Source: JBBDMX01 sp040878035 | GTDB taxonomy: Bacteria; Planctomycetota; Phycisphaerae; Phycisphaerales; Phycisphaeraceae | DNA: 64,000 nucleotides | Direction of reading: 5' to 3' | Assembly (NCBI GenBank): GCA_040878035.1 | Contig: JBBDMX010000030.1 | Span: 1 to 64,000 of the forward strand | Shown: positions 33,831 through 42,965 of the stretch, one piece after another | Layout of the letters: every line of letters starts with the position of its first letter | Position numbering within the stretch: the first letter of the stretch is position 1 | Position numbers and translations under genes: made by a program | The notes under the pieces: generated by a model | The model's input: only the letters and a program-made list of their open reading frames with translations | What the model was told of the DNA's origin: nothing | Databases searched by the model: none

Positions 33831-33859
33831 TTGCCAATTGTATTGAGTTCGGTTATTGT
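33831..33859 (+). promoter_or_regulatory. Putative promoter of the DUF5131-TcmP operon
   Basis: TTGCCA (33831-33836), 17-bp spacer, TATTGT (33854-33859). TAAGG at 33858-33862 is a likely ribosome site for the ATG at 33871. The two overlap slightly, so the leader would be very short. Confidence 0.4.
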
Positions 33860-33870
33860 AAGGTATAAGT

Positions 33871-34653
33871 ATGGCTCAGGAATCCGCCATTGAGTGGACG
33901 GAATCGACGTGGAACCCCGTGGTGGGTTGCACGAAGGTCAGCAGCGGCTGTGCGCACTGCTATGCCGAGCGGATGGCCAAGCGACTCGTGGCCATCGCCA
34001 AGGCCGCCGAGTCGCGCGGCCAGAATCCGGGGCGGGCGGCGAATTACGCCGGAGTCATCGACAATCGCGGGCGGTGGAATGGCCGCGTGTTCCTCGACGA
34101 CAAAGCGGTGGATGATCCGCTGTCATGGCGATTGCCGCGGGTGATCTTCGTCAACTCGATGAGCGACCTGTTTCACGAGGATGTGCCGCTGGATTTCATT
34201 CGCCGCGTGTTCGAGGTCATGAACCGCTGCCCGCAGCACACGTTTCAGGTGCTGACCAAGCGGCCGCACATTACGGCCCGATATGCCGCCCGGCTGCACT
34301 GGACACCCAATATCTGGATGGGCACGAGCGTGGAGAATCTCGACGCCGTTCATCGTGTGCATGAGTTGCGCCAAGTGCCGGCGAAGGTGCGATTCCTTTC
34401 CGTCGAGCCGTTGCTGGGGCCAATCCCACGGCTGCCGGTGAAAGACATCCACTGGGTGATCGTGGGCGGCGAGAGCGGCCCAGACGCTCGGCCGATGCAC
34501 GAGGCATGGGTCACCCAAATTCACGAACGCTGCCAGCGTTACGGCGTCCCGTTCTTCTTCAAGCAGTGGGGCGGCGTGAACAAGAAAGCCACCGGCCGCG
34601 AGATCGACGGCCGGACTTGGGATGAGATGCCCGCACAGCTAGGAGCAGTGTGA
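33871..34653 (+). CDS. DUF5131 (phage Gp37/Gp68-like) three-Cys protein, TcmP partner
   Basis: 260 residues. The three-cysteine motif is in GCTKVSSGCAHCYAERMAKR (C-x6-C-x2-C, residues ~20-31), likely an iron-sulphur or zinc site; the overall shape recalls a reduced radical-SAM-like barrel (VIFVNSMSDLFHEDVP, FQVLTKRP, IWMGTSVEN, RFLSVEPLLGPI, VIVGGESGPDARP). It is the classical companion of TcmP. Its stop overlaps the tcmP start by 4 bp, with AGGAGC inside its last codons, so the two are translationally coupled. Function unproven; phage and accessory islands often carry the pair. Confidence 0.88.
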   Translation: MAQESAIEWTESTWNPVVGCTKVSSGCAHCYAERMAKRLVAIAKAAESRGQNPGRAANYAGVIDNRGRWNGRVFLDDKAVDDPLSWRLPRVIFVNSMSDLFHEDVPLDFIRRVFEVMNRCPQHTFQVLTKRPHITARYAARLHWTPNIWMGTSVENLDAVHRVHELRQVPAKVRFLSVEPLLGPIPRLPVKDIHWVIVGGESGPDARPMHEAWVTQIHERCQRYGVPFFFKQWGGVNKKATGREIDGRTWDEMPAQLGAV

Positions 34654-35819
34654 CTGTGTCAGAGATCGTTGATTTCTTCGATGCCAAGTTTCCATGGTCA
34701 AAGTATAAGGACCTAATCCTCGACTACTATCTGCGACCTTACTTGGCTAAGGTTGCACGTCTACGTAAGCCGATTGCGGTGGTTGATTGTTTTGCAGGGC
34801 CTGGGCGATTCAAAGACGGCAATAGCGGTAGTCCGCTTATTATTTCTCACCACCTTATGGAAGCCAATCAGAGGGGGACTGAAGTACTAGGCGTCTTTGT
34901 CGAGGAGAATGAGACCCTGTTTTCGAGGCTAAAGGAAGCAACTCGTGACTTAGCGATACCTCATCGGCTTCTTCACGGCGATTTTCATCAACATGTTGAT
35001 GATATTGTCGAACTCACTCGCACTCATAGTGTCTTCCTGTATCTTGACCCCATCTTTCCCGGTGACCTTCGGTTTGATGATCTTGCAGCGGTCTACCAGC
35101 AATTGAGATCGGGCGTAAGCGTCGAGGTGCTCGTAAACTTTATCAGCCCCGGCTTTGTTAGGCGTGCACAGGGATTGCGTCCACGAGCGTTCACGGGCTG
35201 CTCGCTATACCGCGTATCAGGCCGCGAGAGTGACTTGGGGCGCTTGGATCCCGAAAACAAAGAAGTGATCGAATGTAATCGAATTGCTGGTGGAGATTAC
35301 TGGCAGAACATTGTCTTTGACTCGACGTTATCTCAAGCTGATCGCGTTGAGGCAGTCGCGACTGAATACGTAAATCGGCTTCGCCGCCGTTGGTTTCCGT
35401 ACGTAATTAAGTATCCGATTCGGGAGAAGTACGAATACGATGTTCCCAAGTATCACCTCATCTTCGGTTCGCGCAGTACAGATGCCGTTGAATTGATGAA
35501 CCGAGCCATGGTCACTGCGCGTCGTGAGTTTGTTGGCGCACAATTTGTTGACGGGCAGCTATTCGCAAACGAGCCGGCTCAGGAAGTTATTGACGAATCG
35601 GCCGTTTCTCGCACGGTCATTGAAGTCATGAGTCGCATTGGAGTTCCGACGACTTGGAAGGAACTCCGTGTTGCGGCAATAATCCAGGAGCCGTGTCGAT
35701 ACACTGAAAGCGATTGGAATCGTGGAATCAAGAAAGCTGTTGCTGCGGGAAAGATTCAAGCGTCCGTCGATGGCTCACGCATAGTTGATGACGCCCAACT
35801 TTGGGCGAAGAACACATAG
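34650..35819 (+). CDS. tcmP: Three-Cys-motif partner protein TcmP
   Basis: 389 residues from a GTG start that overlaps the DUF5131 stop. Typical TcmP opening (KFPWSKYKDLILDYYLRPYLAKV), then VVDCFAGPGRF, a SAM-methyltransferase-like motif I, VFVEEN, and FLYLDPIFPG, like a DP-x-Y/F catalytic motif. A C-terminal winged-helix-like part follows (TTWKELRVAAII ... RGIKKAVAAGKI). Its codon use is much richer in A/T than in the neighbouring genes, a sign of recent transfer. Role unknown; it is always found beside a DUF5131 protein. Confidence 0.88.
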   Translation: MTVSEIVDFFDAKFPWSKYKDLILDYYLRPYLAKVARLRKPIAVVDCFAGPGRFKDGNSGSPLIISHHLMEANQRGTEVLGVFVEENETLFSRLKEATRDLAIPHRLLHGDFHQHVDDIVELTRTHSVFLYLDPIFPGDLRFDDLAAVYQQLRSGVSVEVLVNFISPGFVRRAQGLRPRAFTGCSLYRVSGRESDLGRLDPENKEVIECNRIAGGDYWQNIVFDSTLSQADRVEAVATEYVNRLRRRWFPYVIKYPIREKYEYDVPKYHLIFGSRSTDAVELMNRAMVTARREFVGAQFVDGQLFANEPAQEVIDESAVSRTVIEVMSRIGVPTTWKELRVAAIIQEPCRYTESDWNRGIKKAVAAGKIQASVDGSRIVDDAQLWAKNT

Positions 35820-35887
35820 CCCTGTGGCGGCACTAACTTTATGTGCTAACTCCACCCATCCCCCGTCCGGCCGATAATGCTTGCAGG

Positions 35888-36275
35888 ATGTTTCCACGCC
35901 GTACTCTGGTCATTCGGTTGGCTCATGGACTGCGTTCCGACGCGGTGGGGGACAGTCATGTCTGGCCGTTGGTCACGCCTAATTTCCGCAAGCTTGCCGG
36001 GCGCAGCCATCGGCTGGTAGGCATCAGCGCCTGCCCGGCGGATTGGGGCGGGATGACCAGCCCTGCTCACCGGGTTGCACGCGCGGCAGCATGGATTTGT
36101 CGAGCCTCAGGCGCGGCTGGCGGCCAGCGAGGGTTGGGTGCATAGCCTGCGGCCCGTTGATCGCTTGTTGGGGCCCCAAGCTCCTGGGCGGAAGCCGGGC
36201 TCTAAGCAAGAACCACATACTCAAGCTTTCGCAGCAATGTGGTGTCAGTCCCGCTGTGCTTTTCTGAAGTTGTGA
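35888..36275 (+). pseudogene. Frameshifted sulfatase/phosphodiesterase-like remnant
   Basis: TLVIRLAHGLRSDAVGDS and VWPLVTPNFRKLAGRSHRL resemble the opening of alkaline-phosphatase-fold enzymes (VxRxDGLRxDxVG, TPNxxRLA). After GGMTSPA the next frame continues LLTGLHARQHGFVEPQ, the usual S/TG-LHxxxHG segment. A one-base shift near 36060 splits them, and the match fades after about 36180. Decaying, with no activity expected. Confidence 0.6.
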
Positions 36276-36302
36276 TCTGGCCCGTGCGGTGACTGCTGGC
36301 AA

Positions 36303-36557
36303 TCAGTCAGTCGTTCGGCTACCCATCGGCACCTCTTGCTGTTCCAGCATCTTCACGAATTCCAGCATAGCCCCAGCGTGATCGGTTGCCGGTGATCGCC
36401 ACAGGACGTGCTGCGATGCACGCTGATGTGCTTTGGCGGGCTTCCCCGGCCCGTTCGCTGGCATGGTCTTGTTGAGCATGGCGTAGTTGATGTTACTGCC
36501 ATAGGCCCGGTTCACTGCATCCAGATAGACTTGCCAGCCATCGCTGGTTATGTCCAT
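36303..36557 (-). pseudogene. C-terminal fragment of an IS1-type transposase
   Basis: SDGWQVYLDAVNRAYGSNINYAMLNK is the characteristic end region of IS1-like transposases (split here as SDGWQVYLDAVNRAYG and SNINYAMLNK). The N-terminus, DDE Asp residues and terminal repeats are missing. Together with the sulfatase remnant it marks the right edge of the accessory island. Confidence 0.6.
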
Positions 36558-36656
36558 CCATTTTCAATCTCTACCTATGCAAGAACCGGATGAGCCGTGT
36601 TTCTGGCCTCTGACTCACTGCCTCCTTGCCTTCCCTGATCGTGTATGCTGTGCGTC

Positions 36657-37007
36657 ATGGACCTCAAGCCCACGATCACGTACGACGATTTTGCCAAACT
36701 CGACCTGCGCGTGGCGACGATCATCGCTGCCGAGCCGCATCCCAATGCCGACCGCCTGCTTAAGCTCCAGGTCGATCTGGGTTTCGAGCAGCGGCAGATC
36801 TGCGCGGGCATCAAGCAGTTTTACGACCCGGCAACGCTGGTGGGCAAACAGGTGATCATCATCGCCAACCTGGCGCCGCGGGTGATCCGTGGCGAGCAGT
36901 CCAATGGGATGATGCTGGCCGCCAGCACCGCCGAGGCCGATGCCGTGCAGGACGTGGTCGTGCTCACGCCGATGAAGCCGGTGCCGGTGGGGTCGAAGGT
37001 CAGTTGA
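36657..37007 (+). CDS. tRNA-binding domain protein (MetG C-terminal / CsaA-like)
   Basis: 116 residues, one OB-fold tRNA-binding domain: FAKLDLRVATIIAAEPHPNADRLLKLQVDLG, then QICAGIKQFYDPATLVGKQVIIIANL and RGEQSNGMMLAAS. This is the same fold as the C-terminal extension of methionyl-tRNA synthetase and the CsaA chaperone. A free-standing copy may dimerise and act in trans on a MetG lacking it. Start ATG at 36657. Followed by a GAAGTACGAA-type repeat tract (37016-37050). Confidence 0.85.
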   Translation: MDLKPTITYDDFAKLDLRVATIIAAEPHPNADRLLKLQVDLGFEQRQICAGIKQFYDPATLVGKQVIIIANLAPRVIRGEQSNGMMLAASTAEADAVQDVVVLTPMKPVPVGSKVS

Positions 37008-37015
37008 TTGTCGAA

Positions 37016-37050
37016 GAACCAAGTACGAAGTACGAAGAACGAAGATTCGT
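37016..37050 (+). repeat. Tandem (AGTACGAA/AGAACGAA)n tract
   Basis: Four short degenerate units just after the tRNA-binding protein, with no inverted partner nearby. Related to the outer arms at 42964-43131. Confidence 0.65.
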
Positions 37051-37088
37051 GTTAGCCCATGCACCAGCGGTGCGGGCGCGAGGTCACG

Positions 37089-39185
37089 TCACCCCGACTG
37101 CGACTGATCGTCCTCGGGCTTTTGGGTCTCACTCTTTTCCTCCTCCGTCGATCCGCCGACCTCCGCATAGCTCGTGCGCTTCTTGAGCGTCTCGATCAGC
37201 AGCGGCTGGGACGGCCGGCCCTCGAGCATCGTCAGATACGTGCCCACCGCGGCGCTGGCTTCGTTACGCGCCTGCTTGAGATACTCATTCCTGGTCAGGG
37301 GGCGCACGTCCTCCAGCACGGTCAGATACACGGTGAGCCGCTGATCCACCGGGATCGCATCGGCACGCTGTTCCTGCGGCAGGTTCTTCACCGGGCCCTG
37401 GTCGGCCACCTGCTCCACCAACTTGAACACCGCATCGACAAAGGCCTCGCTGGCGCCGATGCCGGGCACCTGCGGCGCCTTGGCGCCCTGGCCGGTCAGT
37501 TCCCGGCGGGTGAACAGGCCGCTGTCGATCACCGTGGCGCTCTGGTCGTTGGCCAGGTCCTTGAGCGGGCGTTGCTGCGCCATGTCGCGCCACTTGGGCA
37601 GTTCCGCCAGCAGCAGGCGATAGGCCATGAGTTGCCGGGCGTTGTACTCGACGTCGGCGCGGGCCTCGTCGAGCTTCTCGGGCGTGCGCGCCGGTTCGCC
37701 GGCGGTGAGGCGGAAGACCAAGCGGTCGCCGCTCCTGTTGACCATCGGCTGACTGGGCGCGCCCACCTGGAGGCGCATGGCGATGAGGGGGTTGTCGTCC
37801 GCCGGCGCCAACTCCTTGGCGCTCATGACATAGGGCACGAAGCGCGGGGCGTTGGCGCCGGCGCCCGCCAGCATCTGGCTCTCCCCGATCTCGCGCAGGT
37901 TCGTCAGGTTGGAGCGGTCGAGCCACTGCTCCAGTCGCACCACGCTGGCCAGCACGCCGTAACGCTGCTGCAACTCGCCCGCCACTTCGCTCAGGGCGCG
38001 CGGCTGCCAGCCCCTGGATAGGTCCTTGTACCCGTCCTTGTCCGGCTGGGTCGTGACGTTGATCGACAGCAGGCTCTGGGCGTCCTTGATCATGCGGTCG
38101 CCCAATTGCTCGGCACGCTGGGCACGCAAGGCTGCGCGAATCTGATCGCGCACCTCGCCCCAGGGTTGAACGAAGGTCTTGGGCGCTTCGTCGGCCTCGC
38201 CTGGTTGCGTCGTAGGCAGCGTCGAGGTGAACTCGTCTTTGTGCTTGTTGTAGTAGTCGTAGGCGTCGGCTTCCTCGACCTTCACGTGCTTCTCGAGCCG
38301 ATCCAGCGGCACTGACAGGTACTCGAGCTTGACCCGGTCGGGCCGGCGGTAGCCAAAGCCGTAGGGCTTGCCTTCGCCCGCCAGGTCGCTCTTGTGCTTG
38401 TCAAAAAGCTCCTGCATCAGCTCGGCCGAGGGCTTGTCCACTTCGGTCATGAAGCGGTAGTACGTCACCGGCACCGCCGATACCCGGGCCCGCGCCAGGG
38501 CATCGAAGATGAAGTGCTTCAACGCCGGCTCGCTGATCCGCGGCGGCGCCTGGCGGGCGATCAACAACCCCGTACGCTGCGACATGTAGATCTGGTTGAG
38601 CAGATTCAGCGTCATCTCCAACTGCTGCATGTTGCGTGCGTCGCCCTGGGTGAACTCCTGAAGCTGCTGGTAATAGGAGTAGTCCAGTTGCGAAAGGCTG
38701 CGCAGGTACTCGGCGCGCTCGACGGGCGGCTTGATGCGCAGGCCCGATACCAGGTCCGCGTAGATCTGCGAGACGGCCCAGTGGGCAAAGGCCTGGCGGA
38801 CCATGTCCGCCGGGATGCCCAGCCGCTCACGCAGTTGCGCCAGCGCCGCATCATCCAGCCCCAGGGTCTGCATGATCAGGCTGACCTCGGCGTCGCTCAC
38901 GTCCAGGCCCATGCGCGCCGCGTCGCGCTGCATCAGCACCCACGCCAGGCTGGCGTCGCCCCGGTCGTCCAGGGTCGGGTCGTAGCTGCGCAGCACATCC
39001 AGTTCACTGCGCGCGGTGTTGAGCTGGGCCTGGGTCACCTTGTCGCCAAAGGCGTAGCCGAGGGTGACATTGGCCACGCCGCCGCCGCCGCCGCCCCCCA
39101 AGTTCGGCAGCAGAAAGACGATCATCAGCAGCGATCCGCCGACGGCCAGCAGCCACTTGTTGTACTTGCGGAAGAACTTGAACAT
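37089..39185 (-). CDS. Membrane-anchored SurA/PpiD-like chaperone
   Basis: 698 residues from the ATG at 39185. A single N-terminal anchor (KWLLAVGGSLLMIVFLLPNL) follows MFKFFRKYN, the typical PpiD start. A SurA_N-like helical domain comes next (VTQAQLNTARSELDVLRSY, LGLDDAALAQLRERLGI), then a long mixed region and an acidic, Gln/Ser-rich tail. No clear parvulin active-site block is seen, so it may be a chaperone without isomerase activity. It probably helps fold exported proteins in the periplasm. A Gly run (GGGGGGG) follows the anchor. Confidence 0.75.
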   Translation of the reverse strand: MFKFFRKYNKWLLAVGGSLLMIVFLLPNLGGGGGGGVANVTLGYAFGDKVTQAQLNTARSELDVLRSYDPTLDDRGDASLAWVLMQRDAARMGLDVSDAEVSLIMQTLGLDDAALAQLRERLGIPADMVRQAFAHWAVSQIYADLVSGLRIKPPVERAEYLRSLSQLDYSYYQQLQEFTQGDARNMQQLEMTLNLLNQIYMSQRTGLLIARQAPPRISEPALKHFIFDALARARVSAVPVTYYRFMTEVDKPSAELMQELFDKHKSDLAGEGKPYGFGYRRPDRVKLEYLSVPLDRLEKHVKVEEADAYDYYNKHKDEFTSTLPTTQPGEADEAPKTFVQPWGEVRDQIRAALRAQRAEQLGDRMIKDAQSLLSINVTTQPDKDGYKDLSRGWQPRALSEVAGELQQRYGVLASVVRLEQWLDRSNLTNLREIGESQMLAGAGANAPRFVPYVMSAKELAPADDNPLIAMRLQVGAPSQPMVNRSGDRLVFRLTAGEPARTPEKLDEARADVEYNARQLMAYRLLLAELPKWRDMAQQRPLKDLANDQSATVIDSGLFTRRELTGQGAKAPQVPGIGASEAFVDAVFKLVEQVADQGPVKNLPQEQRADAIPVDQRLTVYLTVLEDVRPLTRNEYLKQARNEASAAVGTYLTMLEGRPSQPLLIETLKKRTSYAEVGGSTEEEKSETQKPEDDQSQSG

Positions 39186-39332
39186 GAAAGCGAACTCCGA
39201 GGTTCCGTGACTGTCCCATGAATGGCGTCGATCACGACGACGCGAGTCCGTCAGTATAGTTGTTTGGCGTTTCCCACGCGCCTCTGGCGTTCGCACTTGC
39301 ATTCCCATGCGAGAAAGCTGAAACTGCTGGCC

Positions 39333-39548
39333 ATGAGCGCCAAACAATGGATACGCTTGGCGGTGATCGTGGTCGCGGCGACCCTGGGCCTGATCATCAT
39401 CTTTCAGAACTGGCAGCCGGTGGAAACCTACCTGCTCTGGTTCCAGTTCCGCGGCCCCCTCATCGGCACCCTGGTGCTGGCCATGCTCCTGGGCTTCATT
39501 CTCGGCCTGACCCTGCCGGGCCTGCTCAGGTGGCGGAAGAAACCGTGA
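39333..39548 (+). CDS. LapA-domain (DUF1049-like) small membrane protein
   Basis: 71 residues. Two transmembrane helices (IRLAVIVVAATLGLIIIFQN and GTLVLAMLLGFILGLTLPGLL) around a short aromatic loop (WQPVETYLLWFQF), the pattern of LapA-domain proteins. Start ATG at 39333. Its stop TGA is the first three bases of the TGACAAGG repeat unit. Confidence 0.7.
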   Translation: MSAKQWIRLAVIVVAATLGLIIIFQNWQPVETYLLWFQFRGPLIGTLVLAMLLGFILGLTLPGLLRWRKKP

Positions 39549-39636
39549 CAAGGTGACAAGGTAACGGGGTGACAAGGTGATGGAGTTTCTCTGGCTCCCT
39601 CACCTTGTCACCTTGTCACCCCTTCACCTTGTCATC
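39546..39636. repeat. Inverted repeat with (TGACAAGG)n arms
   Basis: About 34-bp left arm (39546-39580) and 37-bp right arm (39600-39636) built from TGACAAGG units. It fills the whole gap between convergent genes. The TGA of the units is the stop codon of both the LapA-like gene (39546-39548) and the Na/Pi transporter (39632-39634). Confidence 0.88.
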
Positions 39637-41260
39637 CTTCGTTTTCCGCCGCGTCACCAAGGATGGCATAAGCCACGTGGGTGATGTGGCTGTTGACGCG
39701 GCGCAGGTAGGTCAGCAGGTCCAGGTGGATGGCGCTGGTTTCCTGGCTTTCAGCCAGCCCCTTGTTGAGCCGCTGGAAGTGGCGGTCACGCAGTTCGTCT
39801 TCCAGTTCATCCAGGCGGCGCTTGTGACGGATGAGCTGGCGGGCGAGCATGGGGTTGCGCGTGGTCGAGGCCGTCTCGGCGATGACCATGTTCTCGCGCA
39901 CCTTGGCGCAGAAGTCGTCCAGTTCCTCCTTGCCGGCGGGGGAAAACTCGGCGCGGCTGCGGATCTTCTTGAGCACCAGTTGCACCAGATTCTTGTCGAT
40001 GATGTCGCCCACGGTCTCCAGTTCGCTTAAGTGGCGAAGCTGGCGGATCTGAAGGTCGGCGCCTTCCTTGTCAAGGTCGTAGCCCGACAGGCGGGTGAGG
40101 AAATGCTTGATCTGCATGTCGAGCTGATCGACCAGGTCGTCGCGCTGGCTGACTTGCTCGGCCAGTTGCGGGTTATTGGTGTTCAGCGCTTTCCAGGCGT
40201 CGGCGAGCATGGAGCGGACGATCTCGGCCACGCGGGTGATCTCGCGGGCGCTCTGGCCCAGCGCCAGCGAAGGGGAATCGACCTGGCTGGCGTCGATATA
40301 GCGTGGGGCAAAGGCGTCTTCCTCGGCCTGTTCGGGGATGAGCAAACCCGCCAGGCGCACCAGCAGGTCGATCAGGGGCAGGCCGACCAAGGCCATGGTG
40401 AGATTGAAGCCCAGGTGGGCATAGGCGATGCGGTTCTCGCCGGTGGCGGCGGGGATTTCCGTGAGCAACCTGGCCAGCGGTTCGAGGAAGTAAAGGAAGA
40501 GGGCGACGACCAGGGCCTCGGAGATGAGCACGGCAAAGGCCAGGCGGCGTGATTCGAGCTGTTGCCAGCCGGCGATGAGGGTGGTGGTGGCGATGCCGAA
40601 GTTAGCGCCGGCGACGACGGCGATGGCGGGTTCCAGGCGGTCGATGTGGCCGGCGATGAACAGGCCGATCACCAGGCCGATGGTGGCGGTGGATGACTGG
40701 AGCAGGACCGCCAGGATGGCGGCGCACAGCGCCAGGACCATGGGGTGATTGGCGGCGATGGCGATGATTTTTTCCACGTCGCCGGTGGGGTCGATGCCGC
40801 CGGCGCCGCCGGGGCCCTTGATAATGCCCACGCCCATGAAGATGAAGCTCAGGGCCAGGAGGACCTGGCCGATGCCGCGTGGCGTGGTGCGGCGCGAGAA
40901 GAGGAACAGCAGCGTGCCGGCCAGCAGCAGCAGGGGGGCGTACTGCTCGAGTCGGAAGGTGATGAGGATAACGGTGACGGTCAGTCCGATGTGCACGCCG
41001 TAGAGCATGGCGAGCATCTGCCGTGCCGAGGCGTGCTTGGCCTGGACTGCCTGGACCGCCAGGAGACTCATGGTGGTGGAGGACGGCGCCAGCACCGCCA
41101 GTCCGACGCCCGAGCCGAAGGCGGCGATACGATTGCCGGTGAGGCGTTGGACCCAATGGCCCAGCCGCGGGCCGAACAGGCGATCCAAGCCCTTACGAAG
41201 GTAGCGGATGGCAAACAGGATCAGCGCCACGCCCCCGGCGATGGTGAGCAGCATTAACAT
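39632..41260 (-). CDS. Na+/phosphate cotransporter with PhoU-like tail
   Basis: 542 residues from the ATG at 41260. The first ~330 residues are membrane helices with the two inverted repeats of NptA-type carriers (APSSTTMSLLAVQA and LLQSSTATIGLVIG, both QSS/PSS-type sodium/phosphate motifs). The last ~200 residues form a PhoU-like helical domain (ITRVAEIVRSMLADAWKAL, LRHLSELETVGDI). It takes up phosphate with sodium, the tail probably regulating it. It meets the LapA-like gene tail to tail. Confidence 0.85.
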   Translation of the reverse strand: MLMLLTIAGGVALILFAIRYLRKGLDRLFGPRLGHWVQRLTGNRIAAFGSGVGLAVLAPSSTTMSLLAVQAVQAKHASARQMLAMLYGVHIGLTVTVILITFRLEQYAPLLLLAGTLLFLFSRRTTPRGIGQVLLALSFIFMGVGIIKGPGGAGGIDPTGDVEKIIAIAANHPMVLALCAAILAVLLQSSTATIGLVIGLFIAGHIDRLEPAIAVVAGANFGIATTTLIAGWQQLESRRLAFAVLISEALVVALFLYFLEPLARLLTEIPAATGENRIAYAHLGFNLTMALVGLPLIDLLVRLAGLLIPEQAEEDAFAPRYIDASQVDSPSLALGQSAREITRVAEIVRSMLADAWKALNTNNPQLAEQVSQRDDLVDQLDMQIKHFLTRLSGYDLDKEGADLQIRQLRHLSELETVGDIIDKNLVQLVLKKIRSRAEFSPAGKEELDDFCAKVRENMVIAETASTTRNPMLARQLIRHKRRLDELEDELRDRHFQRLNKGLAESQETSAIHLDLLTYLRRVNSHITHVAYAILGDAAENEG

Positions 41261-41420
41261 TGTTAGGAAGTGTACATCCGCCCGGCAAGAGCCGCACGGA
41301 CAGCAGCGGCGACACCGAGTCCCATACGCTGATGCAAACGTGCGTTGGTGGGCCTCGCGGACTCGGCCCACCCTGCCTCTGCATCATCCGACCAACATGG
41401 CCGGGCTAATAAGACAGCCC

Positions 41421-41780
41421 CTACGACAATTTGCCTTCGGGCTTGGGCAGCGGCTGGTGCTTGCGGCGTTTGCGCTCGTCCAGCTCCAGGTCGCCGTAGG
41501 CGTCCTCGTAGCGCTGGATGGCCTGGGAGAGCGCCATGGCCAGCCGCTTGGCGGCCCAGGGATTCATGAAAATGCGCTGCTCGACCTGCATGACGGCACT
41601 CTTGGCGCCGGTGGGCCGCAGCGGACCGGAGAAATCCAGGACGATCTCCTCGGCACTACCGCCGACGCGGACGAGGGTGCAGTAACTCACCGGTGCGTCG
41701 CTGTCATCGACCTGGATTTGGATTTGCTGGCCGCCGGCGGCGGTGGAGTCGAGTGTTTCGCTGCCGAAGTCTTTGGACAC
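41421..41780 (-). CDS. DUF3467 protein
   Basis: 119 residues from a GTG at 41780, preceded by GAAAGGGG. Family pattern: an N-terminal QIQIQVDDSDAPVSYCTLVRVGG, then EIVLDFSG and QRIFMNPWAAKRLAMALSQAIQRYE. DUF3467 proteins are small, conserved in planctomycetes and other bacteria, and of unknown role. It is divergent from ddl. Confidence 0.88.
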   Translation of the reverse strand: MSKDFGSETLDSTAAGGQQIQIQVDDSDAPVSYCTLVRVGGSAEEIVLDFSGPLRPTGAKSAVMQVEQRIFMNPWAAKRLAMALSQAIQRYEDAYGDLELDERKRRKHQPLPKPEGKLS

Positions 41781-41918
41781 GTTCAGGCCCCTTTCGTTGT
41801 GAGCGGATGAATGAATTCCTATGGGGAAACCCACGATTGCCATCGTAGCGACTCTGGCGGCGCTTGACACGCGGGGCATTTTTGCGGCCGCCTTCCTTCA
41901 ACCGCCGATCTATCAGCC

Positions 41919-42965
41919 GTGAAGCATCCCATGTTCAGGGTGATGGTGCTGGCGGGTGGACCGGACCGCGAGCGTGCCGTGAGCGAGGCCTCGGGCGCCC
42001 AGATCGCCCGGGCGCTCCAGGACATCGGCCACGAAGTGCGTCTGCGCGACATTCTCCCCGATGACCTGTCGGCGCTCGATGAGTTTGCGCGCTGGCGCGG
42101 TCAGGTGATCTTCCCGATTCTGCACGGCGCCTGGGGCGAGGGTGGCCCGCTCCAGCGAATCCTCGACCAGCGCGGGCTGTGCTACGTCGGCTGCCGGGCG
42201 CCCGCAGCCGAGTTGTGCATGGACAAGGCGGCGACCAAGGCGGTGCTGGCCAGGCATGGCCTGCCCACGCCCGCGTCGGAAGTGTTGTCGCGGGGGCAGA
42301 AGCCCACCCTGGCGCCTCCGCTGGTGATCAAGCCCCTCGCTGATGGCAGCAGCATCGACGTGGTGATCTGCCGGTCGGCGGCGCAACTCGACACCGCCCT
42401 GGCGGATGTCATGACCCGCAATGACCGCGTGCTCATCGAGCAGTTCATCCAGGGCAAGGAACTGACCGTCGGGGTGATCGGGGTCGGCGATCAAGGCGGG
42501 ATCGACAGTCGGGGCCATCCGCGATGCCCAACCTGTGGCTACGACCTGCACGGGAACGATACGGGCATTTGCCCTGAGTGCGGCGCGGTGGTGGATGTGG
42601 GGGATGATCCGCAACGGATGATGAGCCTGCCGCCGATCCAGATCATTCCGGCGACGGAGTTTTACGACTATGAGGCCAAGTATGTGCGTGACGACACGCA
42701 GTACCTGTTTGACTTTGGCGCTTCGCCGGCGGTGATGGCGGAGTTGGGCCGATTGGCGCGGGAGACTTGCCGGGTGCTGGGTGTGCGGCATCTGTGCCGG
42801 GTGGACCTGTTCCTGGACGCCGGCGATCGGCCCTGGATTATCGAGGTCAACACGCTGCCGGGGTTCACGACGCATTCGCTCCTGCCCAAGGCCGCGGCCC
42901 GAGCCGGGGCTCCGATGCATGTGCTGGTCGATCGCCTCGTGCGTCTGGCGCTGCGGGAGGCGTGA
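41919..42965 (+). CDS. ddl: D-alanine--D-alanine ligase with an inserted zinc ribbon
   Basis: 348 residues. ATP-grasp features: LAGGPDRERAVSEASG near the start, FPILHGAWGEGGPLQ, VIKPLADGSSIDV, IEQFIQGKELTVGV, and the terminal CRVDLFLD...WIIEVNTLPGFTTHS. Between TVGVIG and IQIIPATEFYDYEAKY, where other Ddl enzymes have a short turn, about 45 residues are inserted: CPTCGYDLHGNDTGICPECG, a C-x2-C/C-x2-C zinc ribbon. It joins two D-Ala for peptidoglycan. The GTG at 41919 and an ATG at 41931 are both possible starts. Confidence 0.92.
   Translation: MKHPMFRVMVLAGGPDRERAVSEASGAQIARALQDIGHEVRLRDILPDDLSALDEFARWRGQVIFPILHGAWGEGGPLQRILDQRGLCYVGCRAPAAELCMDKAATKAVLARHGLPTPASEVLSRGQKPTLAPPLVIKPLADGSSIDVVICRSAAQLDTALADVMTRNDRVLIEQFIQGKELTVGVIGVGDQGGIDSRGHPRCPTCGYDLHGNDTGICPECGAVVDVGDDPQRMMSLPPIQIIPATEFYDYEAKYVRDDTQYLFDFGASPAVMAELGRLARETCRVLGVRHLCRVDLFLDAGDRPWIIEVNTLPGFTTHSLLPKAAARAGAPMHVLVDRLVRLALREA

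Noticed and set aside
39186..39575. N-terminal extension of the PpiD-like protein
   Set aside because: The extension is low-complexity, overlaps the divergent LapA-like gene, and the canonical anchor starts at 39185.
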